Shown here piece by piece: positions 17,549-25,884 of a DNA stretch of 64,000 nucleotides. The stretch is from assembly GCA_015060865.1 (NCBI GenBank), contig SUXS01000004.1, positions 106,060-170,059 on the forward strand. Reading direction: 5' to 3'. The DNA is from Bacteroidales bacterium (GTDB lineage: Bacteria > Bacteroidota > Bacteroidia > Bacteroidales > Bacteroidaceae). The notes beneath the pieces were generated by a model. It had not been told where the DNA came from and did no database searches. It saw only the letters and a program-made list of their open reading frames with translations. A program made the position numbers and the translations under genes. Each line of letters opens with the position of its first letter. Within the stretch, counting starts at the first letter, position 1.

Positions 17549-19141
17549 ATGTCAAATCTACAACCCAACACCCACCTCCAAGGAGGAAAATACCGCATTG
17601 TCCGATTCATCAGTAGTGGAGGATTCGGCTGCACATACGAAGCTGAACATGTAATGCTGCGAAAGCGATTGGCGATAAAGGAGTTCTTCGTAAAAGACTT
17701 CTGTAATCGTGACGAGGAAACAGGAAGCATCTCTGTCGGTACCCAAAGCAAGACAGCACTTGTGGAGCGACTGATGCGAAAGTTCATAGATGAAGCGGTG
17801 GCATTGAGCCAAATGCATCACCCACATATTGTACAAGTGTCCGATGTGTTTATGGAGAATGGCTCGGCATACTATGTAATGGACTATATTGATGGTTGCT
17901 CGTTGGACGAAATGGTGAAACGATGTGGCAGATTACCCGAGCACGAGGCTTTGGCCTATATCCGTCAAGCTGCCGAGGCATTGGATTATGTGCACTCGCA
18001 AAACCGCTTGCACCTTGATATCAAGCCTGGTAATATCATGGTAGATGCAAGTGGACAGGCCATCCTTATCGACTTTGGTGTGTCCAAGCAATACGACTCA
18101 GTAGAAGGAGAGAATACCTCCACCTTGCTTGGTAAGACTCCCGGCTATGCACCCATAGAGCAGATGGGAAATAGCGTGCAGCAATTTACCCCAGCTACCG
18201 ACATCTATGCCTTGGGAGCTACACTCTACAAGCTGCTCTCAGGAAATACTCCACCAGAGTCTACCGTGATTATCAACGACGGCATTCCCGAACTGGATGA
18301 TATGATTTCGCAGCAGACACGTGATGCGGTCTACAAGTCTATGGAATTCCGTCGTAGTGACCGTCCGCAGGCCATCAAGGATTTTTTAGCTTTGCTATCA
18401 AACGAAGCGGTAGAAGAAAAAGGAAACGCACGCGTAGACAATAGCAATAACACTAACACGAAGACTCTTAAAGAAGTATCAACACTTGATATTGACGAGG
18501 CAACAATAATCCTTGGAGAAGAAGAGCAAACTTCTCAATCCGAAGAGGACGCATTGCGTGGTATATGTAATGGGCATGAATGGGTTGACTTGGGACTCAG
18601 CGTAAAATGGGCCACATGTAATGTAGGAGCAAATAACCCCGAGGATTTTGGCGATTACTTTGCTTGGGGAGAGACATCCGTTAAGGATATGTACTCAGTG
18701 GAAACCTACAAGTTTGCTGAAAAAAGATTTATAGGATGGCATTACAGAAATGACTTTAAGAATTTTGGAGATACGATTTCAGGATTAAAGCTATATGACG
18801 TAGCAAATGCCCAATGGGGGAAACCTTGGCGCACGCCTACAAGAGAAGAGTTTGAGGAGTTACTAGAGAAATGTACTTGGACGTGGGTCAGTCAAAGACA
18901 TCATCAAGGATATCAAATTACTGGTCCTAACGGCACACAGATTTTCATGCCCGCAGCAGGAAAATGTCAAAACTCCATAGTTCCAAGTGATGTCGGCAAA
19001 AGTGCTGTTTATTGGAGTGCCACAGATGTTAAAAATGACTCGCAATTTGCTTATGGATTAGATTTTGGATGTGGATTTCATTCCTCAATTCTTTGGTATA
19101 GCCGATTTTACGGTTTCTCCGTTCGCCCTGTCACAGAATAA
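17549..19141 (+). CDS. Ser/Thr protein kinase 7 with FISUMP domain
   Basis: The ATG at 17549 (MSNLQPNTHLQGGKYR) aligns with the other kinases; a TTG at 17540 would only add three residues. It has SSGGFGCTYEA, LAIKE Lys, LHLDIKPGN (non-RD), IDFGVSK and the activation-loop motif GENTSTLLGKTPGYAP. DIDEATIILG (about 315-324) follows the kinase domain. The C-terminal FISUMP domain (about 350-530) has EWVDLGLSVKWATCNVG, YFAWGETS, WRTPTREE and ends SVRPVTE. No membrane helix is visible. It is the last gene of the operon from P4. Confidence 0.88.
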   Translation: MSNLQPNTHLQGGKYRIVRFISSGGFGCTYEAEHVMLRKRLAIKEFFVKDFCNRDEETGSISVGTQSKTALVERLMRKFIDEAVALSQMHHPHIVQVSDVFMENGSAYYVMDYIDGCSLDEMVKRCGRLPEHEALAYIRQAAEALDYVHSQNRLHLDIKPGNIMVDASGQAILIDFGVSKQYDSVEGENTSTLLGKTPGYAPIEQMGNSVQQFTPATDIYALGATLYKLLSGNTPPESTVIINDGIPELDDMISQQTRDAVYKSMEFRRSDRPQAIKDFLALLSNEAVEEKGNARVDNSNNTNTKTLKEVSTLDIDEATIILGEEEQTSQSEEDALRGICNGHEWVDLGLSVKWATCNVGANNPEDFGDYFAWGETSVKDMYSVETYKFAEKRFIGWHYRNDFKNFGDTISGLKLYDVANAQWGKPWRTPTREEFEELLEKCTWTWVSQRHHQGYQITGPNGTQIFMPAAGKCQNSIVPSDVGKSAVYWSATDVKNDSQFAYGLDFGCGFHSSILWYSRFYGFSVRPVTE

Positions 19142-19233
19142 TGATATTGAACGAGCGTAAACGAAAAGGAGCGCAACGATACATTTGATTCTTCTGATTT
19201 ATCTCCGTGGGGGTCACAGATAATTTTATCATC

Positions 19234-19359
19234 GCGGAGGCTTGCCGACACCTCCGACGCACTGATATTGAGTGCTGCTGCCACATCCTTCATCGCAAAG
19301 GGATTGCCTCTATAAGTGACAATCTTTAGAAGTATAAGTATATCCTGCAGTTTTAATAT
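19234..19359 (-). pseudogene. Remnant of a small winged-HTH regulator
   Basis: On the minus strand the frame reads LKLQDILILLKIVTYRGNPF followed by MKDVAAALNISASEVSASLR, a helix-turn-helix start of a kind known in Bacteroidales small regulators. There is no ATG at the expected start (a stop lies just upstream) and similarity ends after SLR, where unrelated sequence follows. It is a decayed fragment between kinase 7 and operator P5. Confidence 0.5.
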
Positions 19360-19551
19360 TTATTGCAAATAGGTATTTATTTGTTATTATTATAGTTGAC
19401 TGCATCTATTCGCGATTCGCGAATTGCGAATCATTTCATCTATCACGATGCAAATATTGTCATTTCTCTTTATACATTAGCAACATCCTCCTTTTTTTCT
19501 ACAAACTTTCTCTTAACAACAGTCTGTTTTTATCAAACTATGCAAAATCAG

Positions 19552-19631
19552 CCATTTCATACCTTAATTCCACCATTTCGTACAGTCGAGTTCAAAACGC
19601 TTGGCTGTGCGGAATGAATTTGTGAAATTTG
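19552..19631 (+). promoter_or_regulatory. LytTR-type operator and promoter P5 (small exported proteins)
   Basis: Half-sites CCATTTCATAC (19552-19562) and CCATTTCGTAC (19573-19583) match at 10 of 11 positions and start 21 bp apart. Sixteen bp later is CTTG (19600-19603), then 20 bp and GAAATTTG (19624-19631). It is the only clear regulatory signal in the 540 bp between kinase 7 and the gene at 19681. Confidence 0.75.
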
Positions 19632-19680
19632 CACAAAGATATTCAAAAAAATGTAGCTTTAATCTTTAATCAGTTGTATT

Positions 19681-20076
19681 ATGAAGAAGTTCTTATTACT
19701 TTTAGTGTTAAGCATTGGTGTTTTATCAGTAAATGCGCGTGAACCATATGGAGATTATATTAGCAGATACATTGTTTCATTTGATTCACAAACCAAAACA
19801 AAATCCTATCATCCTATTTATAACCCTATCAAGATTACTCATTCTGGAATCCGAGTTAGCAACACCAATCAGGGTGTCAAGACTTGGGAGGCCAAATACC
19901 AGGGACCAATTCGTTTGACAAATGCAGGAGGTAGCGAGCGGTTTCATAATTTCTATCTGACTAACCAACGAGTGGAATTCTCTATTAGCGATAGAGCCAT
20001 TGTCAAGTATAATGGTAAGTGGTACTATATGATTATTTTTGATGGGCAAGTGCAGTTGGCCGAATCAGTGTATTAA
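19681..20076 (+). CDS. Small exported protein of the LytTR regulon
   Basis: A 131-residue protein with a clear signal peptide (MKKFLLLLVLSIGVLSVNA). The mature part is beta-rich and polar (SRYIVSFDSQTKTKSYHPIY, IRLTNAGGSERFHNFYLTN, YNGKWYYMIIFDGQVQL), with no cysteine cluster or catalytic motif that I recognise. It lies directly behind operator P5, and the lipoprotein gene follows 21 bp later. Its function is unknown; regulon membership suggests an envelope output or ligand of the kinase island. Confidence 0.75.
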   Translation: MKKFLLLLVLSIGVLSVNAREPYGDYISRYIVSFDSQTKTKSYHPIYNPIKITHSGIRVSNTNQGVKTWEAKYQGPIRLTNAGGSERFHNFYLTNQRVEFSISDRAIVKYNGKWYYMIIFDGQVQLAESVY

Positions 20077-20097
20077 TAGAAAGCGTAGATGTATATT

Positions 20098-20385
20098 ATG
20101 AAGAAGTTTTTGTTATTCATTTGCCTTGTTGCCCTATTTTCGTGCCAACCCAATGGAAATGCTCTTATTCGAATCTTGGAAAATGGAATAGAGCAAGTAG
20201 AACGTGCCCAGACGACACAAGAAGTTAGTGACATCACATACGATGTGAAGCGAAAAATGATGCGAGTGGGCAGTCTACCAGGAAGTAACATCAAATTAAG
20301 TGCAGAAAACACTCGTAGAGTAACTGAAGCACAAGAACGTTTTTACAAAGCGGTAGAAAGAAGAGTAAGAGAATTAAAAGAATAA
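20098..20385 (+). CDS. Small lipoprotein of the LytTR regulon
   Basis: The start at 20098 gives a type II signal peptide with lipobox LFSC (MKKFLLFICLVALFSC); an ATG at 20089 would add only three residues. The mature 82-residue part is helical and charged (ALIRILENGIEQVERAQTTQ, TRRVTEAQERFYKAVERRVR), likely a helical pair or coiled coil. I do not recognise a family. It is the second gene behind P5 and ends the island. Confidence 0.75.
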   Translation: MKKFLLFICLVALFSCQPNGNALIRILENGIEQVERAQTTQEVSDITYDVKRKMMRVGSLPGSNIKLSAENTRRVTEAQERFYKAVERRVRELKE

Positions 20386-20443
20386 GCAACGACTCACTAA
20401 GAGTAAAAGCAATCTTCTCTTTTCACAGAATCCCCCTATACAA

Positions 20444-20481
20444 TTGGCTTGCACCTTGCCTTTCGCAATAGTGCAAGCCAA
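20444..20481 (+). terminator. Inverted repeat after the island, possible terminator
   Basis: A perfect 11-bp stem TTGGCTTGCAC/GTGCAAGCCAA with a 16-nt loop lies 60 bp after the lipoprotein gene. It is followed by AATTTG rather than a T-run, so termination is uncertain. Confidence 0.4.
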
Positions 20482-20513
20482 AATTTGATATAGCAATACT
20501 CCGAAATGTTTAC

Positions 20514-20745
20514 TTACCTATAATAAGAGAGCACAGCCGCTTTTAATTGGTTCATCGCCTCGGCGATTACGCTACGAGGGCTTGCCACATTGAGTCGCAT
20601 GAAGCCGGCTCCCTCCTTGCCAAACATGGCGCCATCGTTGGAGCCAGATGGACTTTATCCACGAAGAGTTCGTTTAATGCCTTTACCGAGAGACCTAATC
20701 CTCGGCAATCGAGGAAGACGAGATACGAGGCCTGTGGACGTATCA
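20514..20745 (-). pseudogene. C-terminal remnant of a MalY/PatB-type aminotransferase
   Basis: On the minus strand one frame reads IRPQASYLVFLDCRGLGL, then KALNELFVDKVHLA, and a second frame continues NDGAMFGKEGAGFMRLNVAS to a stop. Joined by a one-base frameshift near position 20640, this is the C-terminal end of a PLP-dependent MalY/PatB (cystathionine beta-lyase-like) aminotransferase. The N-terminal three quarters, including the PLP lysine, are absent. It is a decayed fragment. Confidence 0.75.
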
Positions 20746-20815
20746 TGCTGACTTATAGTGAGAGACTGCCCTACGTGGTCGATATTGCCTTGCACATAAG
20801 CCACTCGCTGAAAAT

Positions 20816-20870
20816 AAAAAAAGCACTACGAGAAGAAAAGCTCGCTTTTATTCCTCGCAGTGCTTTTTAT
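20816..20870. terminator. Long hairpin with A- and T-rich arms
   Basis: AAAAAGCACTACGAG (20818-20832) pairs with CTCGCAGTGCTTTTT (20854-20868) with one mismatch, and inner AAAAGC/GCTTTT pairs extend it. The arms end in A and T runs, the shape of a bidirectional terminator. It stands directly before the 82-bp tandem repeat. Confidence 0.55.
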
Positions 20871-21057
20871 TCGCTCGTTTATTCGTATCTTTATGGCTAT
20901 GCCAAGAAGGTAGCAGGCACTCGCTGAGAAATATCAAAGCAAGCTTTATATTTCGCTCGTTTATTCGTACCTTTATGGCTATGCCAAGAAGGTAGCAGGC
21001 ACTCGCTGAGAAATATCAAAGCAAGCTTTATATTTCGCTCGTTTATTCGTACCTTTG
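20870..21057 (+). repeat. 82-bp tandem repeat carrying promoter copies
   Basis: TTCGCTCGTTTATTCGTA starts at 20870, 20952 and 21034, so there are two full 82-bp units and a partial third. The last unit ends in a consensus -7 box TACCTTTG (21050-21057). The first two read TATCTTTA and TACCTTTA at the same place, so only the last copy keeps the consensus G. The repeats precede the permease gene. Confidence 0.85.
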
Positions 21058-21113
21058 CAGACTAAACGGGAACGCGATTATTCTAAGTCTTAACTATAAT
21101 ATATTAAAGGATA

Positions 21114-22997
21114 ATGATAACGACTGTAATAATTCTTTTGATCTCTGCGGCGCTGTTTGTGAGCGGAAAGGTGAGGTCTGACTTGGTGGCTCTGTGTGCC
21201 TTGTTGGCACTGCTACTGTTCCAGATATTGGTGCCGAGCGAGGCATTAGCGGGTTTTTCGAACACGACGGTAATCATGATGGTGGGACTGTTCATCGTGG
21301 GAGGCGGTATCTTCCAGACGGGACTCGCCAAGATGATTGGCGGACAGGTGATCAAGCTGGCGGGCACAAGCGAAACGCGATTGTTCTTGCTGGTGATGCT
21401 CGTGACGGCACTTATTGGTGGTTTCGTGAGCAATACGGGTACCGTGGCGCTGATGCTTCCCATCGTGGTGAGTATGGCTGCCTATGCAAACACTTCATCG
21501 CGCCGTCTGTTGATGCCGCTGGCCTTTGCGAGCAGCATGGGTGGTATGATGACATTGATTGGTACGCCGCCCAACCTTATCATCCAGGAAACCTTGGCAA
21601 ATGCCAAGGCAAACGGGCTGGTACCGGCATCGCTGCCCGACATATCGTTCTTCACCTTCTTGCCGGTGGGCATCATCACATTGGTGGTAGGCATATTGGT
21701 ACTGATGCCGCTGACGAAGATGTTCCTCACACCGAAATCGAGCGAGAAGAGCAGCAAGCAGGGCGGAAAGTCGCTGGGTGAACTGGTGAAAGAGTATGGT
21801 CTGTCGGAAAACCTGTTCCGTGTACATGTGAACGAGGCTTCGAAGGTCATCAACAAGACCATCATCGACCTCGACATCTACCGTAAATATGGCGTGAACG
21901 TCATCGAGCTGCGCCGCAGTGCCGGACACAACAAGTTTGTGCGCACGGTAAACCAGCAGCTGGCATCGCCTACACTGATGCTGCAGCAGGGTGATGTGCT
22001 GTACCTCTCGGGAGAGATTGAGAAGGTGCAGCAGCTGGCCGAGGACTTCTCGCTCCGCCTCATCGACAACCACACCGACGAGATAGAGGGCAGCTCATCA
22101 AATGCATCGCTCGACTTCTACGATATCGGTATTGCCGAAATCCTCATCATGCCCTCATCATCGATGATAGGCCGCAAGATTCTGGAGATAGGACTGAGAA
22201 GCAAGTTCAACATCAACGTGCTGGGCATCAGACGACAGAACGACTACCTGCTCCACAACCTGGGCAACGAGAAGATACACGACTCTGACGTACTGCTCGT
22301 GCAGGGAGCATGGAAGGATATTGCACGCCTGCGTAACGAGTCGAACAACTGGGTGGTGCTGGGCGAACCGCTGCAAGAGGCGGCCAAGGTGACACTCGAC
22401 TACAAGGCTCCTGTAGCAGCACTGATCATGATAGCAATGATTGTAATGATGTGTATCGACTCCATTCCCGTAGCTCCCGTCACGGCAGTGCTCCTGGCAG
22501 CAGTAATGATGGTCATCACGGGATGTGTGAGAAGCGTGGAGGCTGCCTACAAGACCATCAACTGGCAAACCATCGTGCTCTTTGCCGCCATGCTGCCCAT
22601 GTCGACGGCTTTGGAGAAGACGGGAGTGTCGTCGATGATTGCCGACTTCATCGTCAACACCTTTGGTGCCAGCAGTCCGCACGTGGCCTTGGCTGCGGTG
22701 TACTTCGCCACATCGATCATGACCATCTTCATCAGCAACACGGTGACCGCCGTGCTGATGGCGCCCATCGCCCTGCAGTGTGCGATTGGCATAGGCGTGA
22801 GCCCTATCCCCTTCCTCTTTGCTGTCACCGTGGCGGCCTCGATGTGCTTTGCCTCGCCCTTCTCCACTCCACCCAATGCCCTGGTGATGCCTGCGGGACA
22901 ATACAGCTTCATGGATTTCGTCAAGGTGGGCCTTCCGCTACAAATCCTCATGGGCGTAGTGATGATATTCGCATTGCCCCTACTGTTTGCGTTTTAG
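21114..22997 (+). CDS. SLC13/DASS-type permease with central TrkA-C domains
   Basis: A 627-residue membrane protein. About ten hydrophobic segments are split by a cytoplasmic middle part (about 205-410) carrying two TrkA-C/RCK-C-like domains (VHVNEASKVINKTIIDLDIY, VLYLSGEIEKVQQLAEDF, ILIMPSSSMIGRKILEIGLR). The membrane halves contain the twin SNTGT (SNTGTVALMLP) and SNTVTAVLMAP motifs and a GTPPN motif typical of the divalent anion/Na+ symporter and ArsB/NhaD superfamilies. Such transporters usually move sulfate, dicarboxylates or other anions with sodium; the substrate cannot be told from sequence. It is a single gene with its promoter in the last unit of the 82-bp tandem repeat. Confidence 0.88.
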   Translation: MITTVIILLISAALFVSGKVRSDLVALCALLALLLFQILVPSEALAGFSNTTVIMMVGLFIVGGGIFQTGLAKMIGGQVIKLAGTSETRLFLLVMLVTALIGGFVSNTGTVALMLPIVVSMAAYANTSSRRLLMPLAFASSMGGMMTLIGTPPNLIIQETLANAKANGLVPASLPDISFFTFLPVGIITLVVGILVLMPLTKMFLTPKSSEKSSKQGGKSLGELVKEYGLSENLFRVHVNEASKVINKTIIDLDIYRKYGVNVIELRRSAGHNKFVRTVNQQLASPTLMLQQGDVLYLSGEIEKVQQLAEDFSLRLIDNHTDEIEGSSSNASLDFYDIGIAEILIMPSSSMIGRKILEIGLRSKFNINVLGIRRQNDYLLHNLGNEKIHDSDVLLVQGAWKDIARLRNESNNWVVLGEPLQEAAKVTLDYKAPVAALIMIAMIVMMCIDSIPVAPVTAVLLAAVMMVITGCVRSVEAAYKTINWQTIVLFAAMLPMSTALEKTGVSSMIADFIVNTFGASSPHVALAAVYFATSIMTIFISNTVTAVLMAPIALQCAIGIGVSPIPFLFAVTVAASMCFASPFSTPPNALVMPAGQYSFMDFVKVGLPLQILMGVVMIFALPLLFAF

Positions 22998-23010
22998 AAA
23001 TTATATAATA

Positions 23011-23282
23011 TAACGTGAGTTAGATAAAAGAATATTGGTGCAACAAAACACTGATTAACCCGCGACAATATCATCCAGTGAGACGAAGGATCTCGCGATG
23101 TCCCTGCAAAGTTGATGCTAGCGAACGAAATGTAAACTATTTACATTTTCTCAGCGAGCACTACCGAACTAAATGGAGAAACGATTAGTCCCGCACGAGA
23201 TATTTCACATTGTTCCGCATAGCATGAGACATTATTTAGCAACTGCGATATTATGAATTTTCTTAATATCGAACTTACGTTA
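23011..23282. mobile_element. Candidate MITE (272 bp with imperfect terminal inverted repeats)
   Basis: TAACGTGAGTTAGATA (23011-23026) and the complement of 23267-23282 (TAACGTAAGTTCGATA) match at 14 of 16 positions, and A/T-rich similarity continues a few bases further. The interior has no ORF but holds an inner palindrome AAATGTAAACTATTTACATTT (23128-23148). This fills the 362 bp between the permease and the radical SAM gene. Confidence 0.5.
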
Positions 23283-23359
23283 ATTCGTATGCTCAAAAAT
23301 CGTCACATGAAGAAACAGAGACATCACTCTGAATTTCAGACAAGCTTCTTTGTATCCAC

Positions 23360-24286
23360 TCACTCACACAATCGTCCTTGCCAGGTATCTCGCTCGATCA
23401 TTCGTCGCTTGAGCAATTCGACGTATTGATAGTTCTTCAATCCCCAATCAGGCGCAATAAGTAACGAGCGTGGCGACTGAGATACAAAGCGTTCTATCGC
23501 TATATGTGACGGAATGCGCTCTATATAATCAATCACCAGTTCGATATATTCTTCTACCGAGAACAAGTGAAAGTGCTCGGGATGCTCGTTAAACTCATGG
23601 GCCATACGGGTACCCCGAATAAGCTGCAACTGATGCAACTTTATCAAATCAAGAGGCAACTCACCTATGAGAGCAGCCTGCTGTAGAAGTTTGTCACGAC
23701 TATCGCCGGGAAGGCCTAATATAAGATGCCCACCAGTCAGAATTCCACGAGATTTGGTACGCCGTATGGTACTGACCGCTGTAGCGAAATCATGTCCCCG
23801 ATTGATTCGAAGCAGCGTTTCATCAGAAGCACTTTCAATACCATATTCCACGATAAGAAAGGTACGTTTGCGCAGTTGTTCCAAATAATCAAGCAATACA
23901 TCGGGCATACAATCGGGGCGTGTCCCAATCACAAGCCCTACCACTCCATCTACGGACAGAGCCTCTTCGTACATGGCTTTCAGCTGCTCTAGTTCACCAT
24001 ACGTATTGGTATAGGCCTGAAAGTAGGCCAAATAACGCATGGATGGATACTTGCGTGAGAAGAAGCGTATGCCATCAGACAATTGCTCACGCACAGAAAG
24101 TGTAGGATGACAATATCCTGGACTAAATGTTTGGTTATTACAATAGGTACACCCCCCTACCCCTTTCGAACCATCGCGATTAGGACAAGTGAAACCTGCA
24201 TGAACAGATATTTTCTGTACCTTGCCTTCAAAATAATGCTTCAGAAAAGAGGCAAAATCATAGTATAGGCGATGTCCGTTGTGCAT
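23360..24286 (-). CDS. TIGR01212-family radical SAM protein (YhcC-like)
   Basis: A 308-residue radical SAM enzyme. The cluster motif is CPNRDGSKGVGGCTYC, the long-spaced Cys arrangement of the YhcC/TIGR01212 and Elp3-related proteins, followed by GLVIGTRPDCMPDVLLDYL, EYGIESASDETLLRINRGHD and LILGLPGDSRDKLLQQAALI. It binds a 4Fe-4S cluster and S-adenosylmethionine; the physiological substrate of the family is not established. Length is normal and the start is the only ATG near the conserved N-terminus (MHNGHRLYYDFASFLK). The small basic gene at 24289 ends 2 bp upstream, so the two are probably co-transcribed. Confidence 0.9.
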   Translation of the reverse strand: MHNGHRLYYDFASFLKHYFEGKVQKISVHAGFTCPNRDGSKGVGGCTYCNNQTFSPGYCHPTLSVREQLSDGIRFFSRKYPSMRYLAYFQAYTNTYGELEQLKAMYEEALSVDGVVGLVIGTRPDCMPDVLLDYLEQLRKRTFLIVEYGIESASDETLLRINRGHDFATAVSTIRRTKSRGILTGGHLILGLPGDSRDKLLQQAALIGELPLDLIKLHQLQLIRGTRMAHEFNEHPEHFHLFSVEEYIELVIDYIERIPSHIAIERFVSQSPRSLLIAPDWGLKNYQYVELLKRRMIERDTWQGRLCE

Positions 24287-24288
24287 GT

Positions 24289-24474
24289 TTACTGCTTATG
24301 CCTATTTGCCCGCTTGCGACGAATCTCAGCTTTCATCTTGGCCGATGCGGAGTGGTGCTGTCCGGTGATGTAGGCTTTCTTTTTGGCCTTGGTCTTTACC
24401 TTCTCTTCTTTAGGACGATCGCTAGCCACCTTCTTGAACATGATACCTTTGGTAAAAATATCGTCTCCGTTCAT
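24289..24474 (-). CDS. Small basic protein upstream of the radical SAM gene
   Basis: A 61-residue, strongly basic ORF (MNGDDIFTKGIMFKKVASDR at the start, then a tail rich in Lys and Arg ending KRANRHKQ). Its stop lies 2 bp before the start of the radical SAM gene, so the pair looks translationally coupled. A second possible start is the Met of MFKK. Composition suggests binding to RNA or ribosomes, but I recognise no family. Confidence is limited because the ORF is short. Confidence 0.5.
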   Translation of the reverse strand: MNGDDIFTKGIMFKKVASDRPKEEKVKTKAKKKAYITGQHHSASAKMKAEIRRKRANRHKQ

Positions 24475-24597
24475 ACACTAGTATATCTAACTTTAATTAT
24501 GCGCAAAAAAAATATTCCTTTATGCACCCTACAGGCCTTGTCGTCGTCAAATATGGTTTTAAGAAGAATACTTACGCTATGTTTATCTGTCCGAGGC

Positions 24598-25788
24598 TTA
24601 TTCCTCATCGCCATCAAACTCAAAATCATCATCAAACTCGTACTCGAAATCTTCCACTTCGTCGATGTCTTCAAACTCTACAGTGATGTCATCATCTTGT
24701 CCCATAGCCCGAAGCTCATCTTGTAGCTTGTTCATATCCTTAGCACGGTGTACGAGGCTGTCTTTATTCAGTTCGGCATGTATATTCTCCTTGTTGAGTT
24801 CGTTCCACAAGATATCCTTCAAGACAGCAATACCCAATCCTGTAACCGAAGAGATAAAGACGTGAGGTATCCCCTCTGGCAAGGTCTCCTCAAGCATTTC
24901 TATAAGTTCCTCATCAAGAAGGTCGCACTTGGTGATAGCCAATACCCTCTGCTTGTCAAGCATGTCCGGATTGAATGTTGCCAACTCATTGAGCAATATA
25001 TCATACTCTTTGCGTATATCCTCAGCATCTCCCGGCACCATGAACAACAATAGCGAGTTACGTTCTATATGACGCAAGAAGCGCAGGCCAAGTCCCTTAC
25101 CTGTACTGGCACCTTCGATGATACCTGGAATATCGGCCATAACAAAGGACTTGCTATCGCGATAAGACACAATACCCAGATTAGGCTCAAGAGTGGTAAA
25201 CGGATAGTTGGCAATTTTGGGCTTGGCCGCCGATACAGCAGCAAGCAATGTGGACTTGCCTGCATTTGGGAACCCCACAAGACCCACATCGGCCAACAGC
25301 TTGAGTTCCATAATTACCGTGAGCTCCTGCATAGGCTCACCAGGCTGTGCAAAGCGAGGGGCTTGACGCGTGGGTGTGGCGAAATTGAAGTTTCCCAATC
25401 CTCCGCGACCACCACGAAGCAAGATTACCTCTTGCCCATGTTCCGTGATATCGCACAGATAGGCCCCAGTCTCGGCATTATAGACTACTGTGCCACAAGG
25501 CACCTCTATAATTTTGTCCTCTCCATCCTTACCGCTGCTCTTGTTCTTGGAGCCATTTCCTCCATGACCAGCAAAAGCATGACGGTCGTAACGCAAGTGC
25601 AATAATGTCCAATAGTTTCTATTACCACGAAGGATGATATGTCCGCCACGCCCGCCATTACCGCCATCAGGGCCACCATTAGGGTTATACTTCACACGTC
25701 GCATGTGTGTACTCCCACGACCTCCCTTACCCGATCGGCAATATATCTTTACGTAATCGACAAAGTTTGTTTCAGCCAAAGTTTTCAA
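24598..25788 (-). CDS. obg: Obg/CgtA GTPase
   Basis: The N-terminal glycine-rich OBG fold is clear ([33 protein letters not shown]). The G domain follows with P-loop GFPNAGKST, switch [24 protein letters not shown] and SSVTG. The C-terminal tail is highly acidic (runs of Asp, Glu and Phe), as in other Bacteroidetes Obg proteins. Obg is an essential GTPase in 50S ribosome assembly and stress control. It is 396 residues, close to family length. The adenylate kinase gene lies about 95 bp upstream on the same strand, and the intervening DNA carries a repeat. Confidence 0.95.
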   Translation of the reverse strand: MKTLAETNFVDYVKIYCRSGKGGRGSTHMRRVKYNPNGGPDGGNGGRGGHIILRGNRNYWTLLHLRYDRHAFAGHGGNGSKNKSSGKDGEDKIIEVPCGTVVYNAETGAYLCDITEHGQEVILLRGGRGGLGNFNFATPTRQAPRFAQPGEPMQELTVIMELKLLADVGLVGFPNAGKSTLLAAVSAAKPKIANYPFTTLEPNLGIVSYRDSKSFVMADIPGIIEGASTGKGLGLRFLRHIERNSLLLFMVPGDAEDIRKEYDILLNELATFNPDMLDKQRVLAITKCDLLDEELIEMLEETLPEGIPHVFISSVTGLGIAVLKDILWNELNKENIHAELNKDSLVHRAKDMNKLQDELRAMGQDDDITVEFEDIDEVEDFEYEFDDDFEFDGDEE

Positions 25789-25789
25789 G

Positions 25790-25884
25790 AATTAGGAATT
25801 AGGAGTTAGGAGTTAGGAGTTACCATCTTCTAGATACGGAAACATCGCACAAAAGCCGCAAGCCCTAACGCCTAATTCCTAATT
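25790..25884. repeat. TTAGGAG repeat with inverted ends between adk and obg
   Basis: AATTAGGAATTAGG (25790-25803) is the exact complement of CCTAATTCCTAATT (25871-25884), with extra tandem GTTAGGA units on the left. The right arm reaches the adk stop codon. Such TAGGAGTTAGG units look like a mobile intergenic repeat or hairpin. Confidence 0.6.

Noticed and set aside
2711..19141. A diversity-generating retroelement acting on the lectin-like domains
   Set aside because: No reverse transcriptase, accessory gene or template repeat is visible in this window; kept only as a note on the sensor folds.
19396..19617. 73-codon ORF before the small exported protein
   Set aside because: It covers the P5 operator and promoter, has no domain and no ribosome-binding context.
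22158..22901. 247-codon minus-strand ORF opposite the permease
   Set aside because: His/Arg/Gly-rich shadow of the permease frame with no domain or promoter.
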